This document shows, one piece after another, positions 1 to 3,965 of a stretch of DNA of 5,086 nt; positions within the stretch are counted from its first letter, which is position 1, and each line of letters begins with the position of its first letter. This DNA comes from Phascolarctobacterium sp. (GTDB lineage Bacteria > Bacillota > Negativicutes > Acidaminococcales > Acidaminococcaceae): the NCBI GenBank assembly GCA_016302525.1, contig JAEDNJ010000121.1, positions 1 to 5,086 of the forward strand, written 5' to 3'. The notes below the pieces were generated by a model. The model made no database searches and had not been told where the DNA came from. It saw nothing but the letters and a program-made list of their open reading frames with translations. A program made the translations under genes and the position numbers.

Positions 1-44
1 CCTTATTTTTTGTTAAACTCGTCATAACAGCAATAGCTCTTTTA

Positions 45-64
45 TGTCCTCAATCTGTCCTCAA
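45..64. repeat. Paired TGTCCTCAA direct repeats, possible integrase arm sites
   Basis: TGTCCTCAA occurs at 45-53 and again at 56-64, so the copies start 11 bases apart, about one DNA helical turn. Short direct repeats with this spacing near an attachment core are typical of the arm-type sites bound by the N-terminal domain of tyrosine recombinases. The repeat is seen directly. The function is inferred from its position about 100 bases from the tRNA attachment core. Confidence 0.4.
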
Positions 65-107
65 AGGTGTGTCGAAACATGCGTTTTTTTGCATATTTCA
101 GCAATAA

Positions 108-144
108 GCTAAATCTCAAAAACGCGATATTTAGCGCTTTTTTT
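108..144 (+). terminator. Terminator-like hairpin at the element end
   Basis: A perfect 7-bp inverted repeat, GCTAAAT (108-114) with ATTTAGC (129-135), encloses a 14-base loop. Two bases later come seven T residues (138-144). An alternative fold pairs AAGC with GCTT and TAAAT with ATTTA around a two-base bulge, which places the stem directly against the T run. It would stop rightward transcription just before the tRNA fragment. The stem is AT-rich, so its strength is uncertain. Confidence 0.4.
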
Positions 145-160
145 GCTGTTGGCACCCAAG

Positions 161-204
161 CTCCAAAACTGTTAATCTGGGTTCGAATCCTAGTGCCCCT
201 GCCA
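161..204 (+). pseudogene. 3' fragment of tRNA-Trp (CCA anticodon), likely integration attachment core
   Basis: The fragment reads as the last 60% of a tRNA. The anticodon loop CTCCAAA (161-167) has anticodon CCA. It is followed by the 3' anticodon stem ACTGT, a 4-base variable loop, a T stem CTGGG/CCTAG around loop TTCGAAT, the acceptor strand TGCCCCT, discriminator G and an encoded CCA. The acceptor strand matches the expected partner AGGGGCA of Firmicutes tRNA-Trp. Bases 156-160 (CCAAG) cannot pair with ACTGT, and no D arm or 5' acceptor strand lies upstream, so the gene is not functional here. Tyrosine recombinases often use tRNA 3' halves with crossover at the anticodon loop, and the homology starts exactly there. 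The intact tRNA-Trp copy is expected at the far left end of the element, outside the window. Confidence 0.8.
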
Positions 205-212
205 TCGAAATT

Positions 213-254
213 GTAGCGTATGAGTTAATAGCTTGTACGCTATTTTTGTTTTTT
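213..254 (+). terminator. Rho-independent terminator behind the tRNA-Trp fragment
   Basis: TAGCGTA (214-220) pairs perfectly with TACGCTA (236-242). Further weaker pairs (221-225 with 231-235) continue the stem to a 5-base loop. The stem runs into TTTTTGTTTTTT (243-254). It lies 9 bases after the tRNA CCA end and is probably the original terminator of the tRNA-Trp gene, left behind with the 3' fragment when the element integrated. Confidence 0.85.
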
Positions 255-320
255 CTAAGGCGTTGTGCAGTGAATGTAGCTTAGATAATGTTCTATTTCA
301 CTTGTTAGGAAATATAGCTT

Positions 321-482
321 ATGACAGTAGACAGGATCTTTAATACTATAAAATATTCTTCTAAAGTGCTGTTGTATATGAATGTGGCAAAAAGGCAGTT
401 TTGGGAGAAGAATAGATTTAGTGTTCTGGTAATAAAACTAGGTGATGTTAAAACTGCACCTGTATTGATGTACAGGCTGTAA
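321..482 (+). CDS. Possible small basic protein of 53 residues (unrecognised)
   Basis: This ORF runs from ATG to TAA and encodes 53 residues, with the N-terminus MTVDRIFNTIKYSS and the C-terminus VKTAPVLMYRL. It is rich in basic residues (KYSSK, AKRQFWEKNR) and has short hydrophobic stretches, but no clear membrane span or signal peptide. TAGGA at 306-310 lies 10 bases before the start and could serve as a ribosome binding site. A weak promoter (TTGTGC at 263, GATAAT at 284) lies upstream and a small T-tailed hairpin (556-575) downstream. I do not recognise the protein. An ORF of this size can arise by chance in AT-rich sequence, and the base pattern shows no clear coding bias. It is a candidate only. 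Confidence 0.25.
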   Translation: MTVDRIFNTIKYSSKVLLYMNVAKRQFWEKNRFSVLVIKLGDVKTAPVLMYRL

Positions 483-555
483 GCTCTGTGGAATAAGCTT
501 ATATTGTGGCAGAAGTCTTTGATATTTTCTTGCTAAGCATTTTGCGCTGCTTGGT

Positions 556-575
556 GCTGAAATTCAGCTTTTTTT
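556..575 (+). terminator. Small hairpin with T run
   Basis: GCTGA (556-560) pairs with TCAGC (564-568) around a 3-base loop and is followed at once by seven T residues. The 5-bp stem is short for a terminator. It could end transcription from the small ORF upstream and separate it from the receiver gene promoter downstream. Confidence 0.35.
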
Positions 576-615
576 CTGTAACAAGGGTTACAGTTTATGC
601 CTGCAAAAATTTTTA

Positions 616-643
616 CTCAAACTGCCTGTGTTTACAGTTTGAG
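616..643. promoter_or_regulatory. Operator-like 9-bp inverted repeat before the receiver gene
   Basis: CTCAAACTG (616-624) and CAGTTTGAG (635-643) form a perfect inverted repeat with a 10-base centre. The right arm overlaps the candidate -35 region of the receiver gene, as expected for a repressor or activator site. Part of the motif recurs: TTACAGTTT is found at 588-596 and at 632-640, with the surrounding 16 bases matching at 13 positions. No protein that binds it can be named. It could also act as an RNA hairpin if transcription begins further upstream. Confidence 0.4.
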
Positions 644-665
644 CATGGGACTTTGGTAATATAAT
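638..665 (+). promoter_or_regulatory. Candidate sigma-A-type promoter of the receiver gene
   Basis: A perfect -10 hexamer TATAAT lies at 660-665. Upstream, TTTGAG (638-643) or TTGAGC (639-644) could serve as the -35 element with a 15-16 base spacer, slightly shorter than ideal. Transcription would start near 672, giving a leader of about 85 bases before the ATG at 758. Confidence 0.45.
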
Positions 666-684
666 TATAAATGAGATAACAGGC

Positions 685-727
685 CACATGAATTTGGTAG
701 CTAGTGGGCCAACCCTTTGGCCATGTG
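685..727 (+). promoter_or_regulatory. Structured 5' leader of the receiver gene
   Basis: Within the predicted leader, GGCCAA (707-712) pairs with TTGGCC (717-722) around a 4-base loop. The flanking bases CACAT (685-689) pair with ATGTG (723-727), giving a second outer helix. The structure ends 16 bases before the Shine-Dalgarno site at 744-750. It does not match a riboswitch class I know. It may affect message stability or be coincidental. Confidence 0.3.
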
Positions 728-757
728 CTGAGACTGACCATTTAGGAGGGAAAGTAT

Positions 758-1153
758 ATGTTAAAAATTATGTTACTGGATAACGAGCCTATTTTTGCTG
801 GTGCGCTTAAAATTATTTTAGAATCAATTCCTAAGCAAAGTGTAGTTGCTGTAATCAATAGTGTTACCCGTGTGGAGGATGATTGCATGAAGTATAAGCC
901 TGATGTAATAATCATGCGCGACTTTCTGTTTTATGAGCAGAATGGTTTTAGCGCTGCTGCAAAGGTGAAGAAATCCTTTCCAGAGATTAAAATTATTATG
1001 GTGCTTAGCTCTGCTCAGGAGGAGCTTATCCAAAAGGCTCAGCTGAGTGGCGCAGATAGCTGCCTGCTATCTAGTGATGAGCCAGCATACTTCCATACCT
1101 GTTTGTGGGAAACTATGAAAGGGAAGAATGTTTATCCGATGAGGGATGAATAA
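758..1153 (+). CDS. Stand-alone receiver domain, NarL/FixJ-like, degenerate phosphorylation site
   Basis: The 131-residue protein is a single receiver (REC) domain. It begins MLKIMLLDNEP, where D8 and E10 occupy the metal-binding acidic pocket, and continues through PDVIIM (48-53), the beta-4 strand IKIIMVLSS (77-85) and GADSCLL (98-104). The pattern and the tail GKNVYP (122-127) match receivers of LuxR-type response regulators, but the chain stops where the linker to the DNA-binding domain would begin. In the family an aspartate follows PDVxxM and accepts phosphate. Here that position is R54, with D55 next to it. The conserved lysine after GADxxLL is S105. S84 or S85 keeps the switch hydroxyl. 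Phosphotransfer is therefore doubtful, and a phosphorylation-independent protein-protein role is possible. AGGAGGG (744-750) seven bases before ATG is a strong ribosome binding site and fixes the start. No histidine kinase gene is adjacent. Confidence 0.8.
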   Translation: MLKIMLLDNEPIFAGALKIILESIPKQSVVAVINSVTRVEDDCMKYKPDVIIMRDFLFYEQNGFSAAAKVKKSFPEIKIIMVLSSAQEELIQKAQLSGADSCLLSSDEPAYFHTCLWETMKGKNVYPMRDE

Positions 1154-1279
1154 TTAAGGCGGTTGCTTTAGTGATTATGGCGAGAAATATGAGAAAGGCT
1201 TCTGCGTTGTTTTGAGATCAGAATGCATTTGGTTTCTGTGGGGGGATGCTTATGTCTAGTAGAGTAATGACAAATAACC

Positions 1280-1312
1280 AATAATCCCCTTCTAGGCAGG
1301 CAATTATTTTTT
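1280..1312 (+). terminator. Imperfect terminator between the receiver gene and rhuM
   Basis: AATAAT (1280-1285) pairs with ATTATT (1303-1308). Inside, CCTTC pairs with GCAGG around loop TAG, with one mismatch. A T run continues to 1312. It could stop rightward transcription from the receiver gene, and, less strongly, leftward transcription of rhuM, whose stop codon (1304-1306) lies within it. Its core is a near copy of the terminator at 2322-2350. Confidence 0.5.
1287..1300. repeat. Left copy of the 14-base direct repeat flanking rhuM
   Basis: CCCTTCTAGGCAGG here matches CCCTGCTAGGCAGG at 2323-2336 in 13 of 14 bases, in the same orientation. Both are followed by T-rich sequence. The two copies enclose the whole rhuM gene, 1036 bases apart. 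Confidence 0.6.
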
Positions 1313-2293
1313 CTGTGCGGCGATAAGCTTTGCCTCTTCTTCTAATTCTTTTAAATCCTGCAAATCGGCTTCTCTTGCTTCTGTTTGTTTACGAATAAAA
1401 TCATATTCCTCATATTTTCGTTCAACAAGTTTTTTCATGCTTTCATGGGAAATACGGCCTTTATATGTCAACAGGGGAATACCATTATCAGAAAGTAGTT
1501 TGTCAACGCTTTCAATCCAATAGGAAAGAGTGAGATCTGAATGAAGCTTGACGCGTAATTCGGCTGTTTCTAGAAAAACAGTTACCAGGCGATTGAGAAT
1601 ATCTATTTCGTCTTCGGTAAGATAGTTTTTAGAAATATAGATATCAGCTTTACGCACACGGCTTCCACTCCAGCTCGTCAAACCCATATTGGATTTGGTA
1701 CTATCTGCACGCTTGCATACAAGTTCTGCAGCCGTGAAACCAGTAACACCATGAATGAGCTTGTTTTGAGTTTCTGCAAAGAATATATGAGTCTCTTTTT
1801 TGTTGGGCACATAGTCGCTGGATAAGGCGAACAAGTCTCTAAGCTTTTGATAGAAACGTTTTTCGCTAGCTCTGATATCCCGAATGCGCTCTAAGAGTTC
1901 ATCAAAATAATCAGGACGGCCATCAGGGTTCTTCAAGCGTTCATCATCCATAATAAAGCCTTTGAGCAGATACTCTTTCAAGGTTGTATTTGCCCATTTG
2001 CGGAATTGAGTGCCACGACTGGAACGTACACGGAAGCCAACAGCAAGAATCATATCAAGGCTATAGAATGCTACTGGTTTATCTGAATTTGGAATGTGCA
2101 TATTTTGCACATTGCTTTTTTTATCTAGTTCACCCTCACTAATAATATTATTTATATGTTTTGTTATAACAGAGCGTTCACGCATAAATAATTCAGCTAT
2201 TTGTGCTTGTGTCAACCACACGGTATTGTTTTCAGCGTAAAGCTTGATGCTGGCTTTACCATCAGCTGTATTATAAAGGATAAATTTATCCAT
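1304..2293 (-). CDS. rhuM: RhuM-family protein
   Basis: The complete protein of 329 residues has the usual length of the RhuM family (Pfam Virulence_RhuM), named after a gene in Salmonella pathogenicity island 3. Its biochemical role is unknown. Family members are common in mobile and defence-related regions, often inside type I restriction loci. Recognisable blocks are WLTQAQIAELF (26-36), which looks like the start of a helix-turn-helix, a basic stretch FRVRSSRGTQFRKWA (87-101) resembling phage antirepressor-type DNA-binding domains, RIRDIRASEKRFYQKLRDLF (137-156), GFTAAELVCKRAD (185-197), MGLTSWSG (203-210) and KNYLTEDEI (222-230). The C-terminus is highly charged and probably helical. No Fic motif is present. 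ATG at 2293 is preferred over GTG one codon upstream; GGTG six bases before the ATG is a weak ribosome binding site. The gene stands alone, opposite to its neighbours, and is more AT-rich than miaB. Confidence 0.9.
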   Translation of the reverse strand: MDKFILYNTADGKASIKLYAENNTVWLTQAQIAELFMRERSVITKHINNIISEGELDKKSNVQNMHIPNSDKPVAFYSLDMILAVGFRVRSSRGTQFRKWANTTLKEYLLKGFIMDDERLKNPDGRPDYFDELLERIRDIRASEKRFYQKLRDLFALSSDYVPNKKETHIFFAETQNKLIHGVTGFTAAELVCKRADSTKSNMGLTSWSGSRVRKADIYISKNYLTEDEIDILNRLVTVFLETAELRVKLHSDLTLSYWIESVDKLLSDNGIPLLTYKGRISHESMKKLVERKYEEYDFIRKQTEAREADLQDLKELEEEAKLIAAQKK

Positions 2294-2321
2294 CACTTAC
2301 ACCAACTTTCAATATTTTCAC

Positions 2322-2350
2322 TCCCTGCTAGGCAGGGATTTTTTGTTTTC
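2322..2350 (+). terminator. Strong rightward terminator upstream of rhuM
   Basis: TCCCTGC (2322-2328) pairs perfectly with GCAGGGA (2332-2338) around loop TAG and runs into TTTTTTGTTTT. It points rightward, yet the nearest gene to its left, rhuM, is transcribed leftward and starts only 29 bases away. It therefore cannot serve rhuM. It would fit as the original terminator of the receiver gene if rhuM were absent, or as a shield of miaB from read-through. Confidence 0.8.
2323..2336. repeat. Right copy of the 14-base direct repeat flanking rhuM
   Basis: CCCTGCTAGGCAGG is the stem and loop of the terminator here and recurs at 1287-1300 with one change (T for G at position 5). The right copy keeps a perfect stem, whereas the left copy carries a mismatch, so the right copy may be the older, functional terminator. 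Confidence 0.6.
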
Positions 2351-2394
2351 CTTACCATTTTTGTACTAAAAAACTCTAATCATTCTTTCTCATA

Positions 2395-2423
2395 ATTGTA
2401 TCATTTTATGAGGAATAAGAAAA
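2395..2423 (-). promoter_or_regulatory. Weak candidate promoter for rhuM
   Basis: On the minus strand, TACAAT (2400-2395) is a good -10 element, with TTTTCT (2423-2418) 17 bases upstream as a poor -35. It would give a leader of about 95 bases that crosses the terminator hairpin at 2322-2338, read in the direction without a T run after it. Confidence 0.25.
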
Positions 2424-2482
2424 GCTAAAATGTATAAATCGTTCCTTAGCAATGATGAACAAAAATTCCCCAACCCCTGAGC

Positions 2483-2511
2483 TTTATTTTTGTGGCGGAA
2501 AAGACTAAAAT
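2483..2511 (+). promoter_or_regulatory. Candidate promoter of the miaB-mutS operon
   Basis: TTTATT (2483-2488) and TAAAAT (2506-2511) are spaced by 17 bases. A second TAAAAT lies at 2516-2521. The -35 is poor, the position about 55 bases before the miaB start is reasonable, and no operator-like dyad is evident. Confidence 0.35.
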
Positions 2512-2567
2512 ATGGTAAAATTAAACATTAAAATAAGTGAAATTACCGCTACGGGGGAAGATAAATA

Positions 2568-3902
2568 ATGAGCAATCAAGATAAAGAAAAATACTACTCC
2601 ACGTTAAACTACGGCTGCCAGATGAATGCTAGCGACATGGAGCACTACGCTGGACAGCTGGAGGAGCTAGGCTATAAGCCAGCAGAGGATTTTCATAAGG
2701 CTGATGTTATTATCGTCAATACCTGCTGTGTTCGTGAGAGCGCAGAAAAGCGTATTTTGGGCAAGATTGGTGAGCTAAAGGCTGTTAAGGTTAAAAATCC
2801 AGATGTCGTTATTGTTGTAGCTGGCTGCATGGCGCAAAAGGATGGCGAAAAGCTGCAAAAGAAGCACCCTCAGGTGGATTTGTTGCTGGGTACAGCCTAT
2901 GTTAACGATTTTAAGCAAATTTTATTAGATTATTTGGCGGACCGCAAGGGCCGTTTCTACACAGATTTAACTGTTCATCAAAGTGAGTTTGAAGGTCACA
3001 TGGTACGCCAGAGCCCCTTCCATGCCTGGATTCCCATTATGTATGGCTGCAATAACTTCTGCACCTACTGTATAGTGCCCTATGTGCGTGGTCGTGAACG
3101 CAGCCGCAGCATGGAGAGCATTGTCGCAGAAATTGAGCGTGCTGTAGCCGAGGGCTACAAGGAATTTACCCTGCTGGGGCAAAATGTCAACTCCTACGGC
3201 AAGGACTTTGGTGAGCCAGAAATGTTTGCTAAGCTTTTGCGCCGTGTTAACGATATTCCTGGTGTTGAGCGTGTGCATTTTATGACGAGCCACCCGAAGG
3301 ACATGAGTGAAGAGGTTATTAAGGCAGTGAGTGAATGTGAGCACCTTTGTGAGGGCTTCCATGTAGCTATGCAAAGCGGTAGCACCGAAATCCTGCGCCG
3401 CATGAACCGCGTTTATACGCGTGAGCGTTATTTGGAGCTGGTTAAGCTTATCCGCAGCTACATTCCCGACGCGGCCATTACTACAGATATTATCGTGGGC
3501 TTCCCCGGTGAAACAGAGGAGGACTTTCAGGAAACCCTTAGCATTGTGGAAGAGGTGGGCTTTACAGGAGCCTTCACTTTCATTTATTCCAAGCGCAGCG
3601 GTACTCCTGCAGCGAAAATGGAGAATCAGGTGCCCTTAGATGTGAAGCATGACCGCTTGAACCGTCTTATGGCTCTGCAAAATAAAAAGAGCGTAGAGCA
3701 ACATGAGAAGCTGGTGGGTAAGGTTATTGATGTTTTAGCAGAGGGCCCCAGCAAGAACCCCAAGGTTTGGAGCGGTCGCTCTCGCACTGGTGTGCTGGTG
3801 CTGTGGCCCGTGGGTGACAAAACCTATACCGTGGGCCAAAAGGTGAATGTAAGAATTGACTGTGCGCAAACCTGGCTCGTGAAGGGTGAAGCAGTAGACT
3901 AA
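2568..3902 (+). CDS. miaB: tRNA-2-methylthio-N6-dimethylallyladenosine synthase MiaB
   Basis: MiaB is a radical SAM enzyme that adds a methylthio group to i6A at position 37 of tRNAs reading codons that begin with U, giving ms2i6A37, in the cytoplasm. All three domains are complete in 444 residues, the usual length. The N-terminal methylthiotransferase domain has C17 (NYGCQMN), C53 (NTCCVRE) and C87 (AGCMAQ), ligands of the auxiliary iron-sulfur cluster. The radical SAM core carries C161, C165 and C168 in the CxxxCxxC pattern (GCNNFCTYC), followed by VPYVRGRERSR. Later blocks are LLGQNVNSYG (202-211), TSHPKD (240-245), MQSGS (268-272) and TDIIVGFPGET (306-316). A TRAM RNA-binding domain fills about 378-441, with EGPSK and SGRSRTG. 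ATG at 2568 has GGGGGAAG (2553-2560) as ribosome binding site. mutS follows after 63 bases, an arrangement common in Firmicutes, so the two are probably cotranscribed. Confidence 0.97.
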   Translation: MSNQDKEKYYSTLNYGCQMNASDMEHYAGQLEELGYKPAEDFHKADVIIVNTCCVRESAEKRILGKIGELKAVKVKNPDVVIVVAGCMAQKDGEKLQKKHPQVDLLLGTAYVNDFKQILLDYLADRKGRFYTDLTVHQSEFEGHMVRQSPFHAWIPIMYGCNNFCTYCIVPYVRGRERSRSMESIVAEIERAVAEGYKEFTLLGQNVNSYGKDFGEPEMFAKLLRRVNDIPGVERVHFMTSHPKDMSEEVIKAVSECEHLCEGFHVAMQSGSTEILRRMNRVYTRERYLELVKLIRSYIPDAAITTDIIVGFPGETEEDFQETLSIVEEVGFTGAFTFIYSKRSGTPAAKMENQVPLDVKHDRLNRLMALQNKKSVEQHEKLVGKVIDVLAEGPSKNPKVWSGRSRTGVLVLWPVGDKTYTVGQKVNVRIDCAQTWLVKGEAVD

Positions 3903-3965
3903 GAAACGCTGGCTAAAGGCTGGCTGTCGTTTAGCTTGTATGGTTTTCTTTTTAGGATAGAGATT

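Larger units (their letters stand above)
1..160. mobile_element. Presumed end of an integrated genetic element
   Basis: This stretch lies directly left of a tRNA-Trp 3' fragment and stands where the 5' half of that tRNA should be, so it is read as the terminal segment of an element integrated into the tRNA gene. It holds a 9-base direct repeat TGTCCTCAA at 45-53 and 56-64, an imperfect repeat CAGCAATA(A)GCT at 28-38 and 99-110, and a terminator-like hairpin near its right end. No integrase or other gene can be recognised. A rightward frame stays open from the edge to a stop at 105-107 (34 codons) and a leftward frame could begin at 25, but neither resembles a known protein. The element type (prophage, integrative conjugative element or island) cannot be told from this much sequence. 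Confidence 0.5.
255..740. other. Long AT-rich intergenic region, no convincing gene
   Basis: About 490 bases separate the tRNA terminator from the receiver gene. Stops interrupt all six frames, except for the 53-codon ORF listed separately. Small hairpins are seen: CCTGTA/TACAGG (459-464 with 471-476), GCTGA/TCAGC followed by seven T (556-575), and CTGTAAC/GTTACAG (576-593). No known riboswitch, complete tRNA or protein remnant is recognisable. The right third holds the probable promoter and operator-like repeats of the receiver gene. Confidence 0.6.

Noticed and set aside
576..593. Perfect CTGTAAC/GTTACAG hairpin considered as a terminator
   Set aside because: The long T run lies before it, not after it; only three T residues follow on the plus strand and A residues follow on the minus strand.
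1246..1284. A 12-codon ORF preceded by a run of G residues
   Set aside because: Too short to support, overlaps the terminator stem, and no conserved context such as an attenuated downstream gene.
1154..1300. Possible remnant of a LuxR-type DNA-binding domain after the receiver gene
   Set aside because: All three rightward frames were read; none shows the helix-turn-helix pattern expected after a NarL/FixJ receiver, and the space is too short for a whole domain.
2201..2395. A 64-codon rightward frame over the start of rhuM
   Set aside because: It is antisense to the conserved N-terminus of RhuM and runs through a terminator hairpin; no similarity to any known protein.
2441..2460. GTTC-N12-GAAC palindrome considered as a LexA site
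   Set aside because: Firmicutes LexA boxes read GAAC-N4-GTTC; both half-site order and spacing differ here.
2967..3374. A 135-codon open frame on the minus strand
   Set aside because: It lies entirely within miaB, whose protein matches its family over the full length; the frame is an antisense by-product with no ribosome binding site or recognisable domain. The same applies to the other shorter minus-strand frames inside miaB and mutS.
3912..3935. Inverted repeat GCTAAA/TTTAGC between miaB and mutS
   Set aside because: Only six pairs with a 12-base loop and no T run directly after it; the 63-base gap and conserved gene order favour cotranscription rather than termination.
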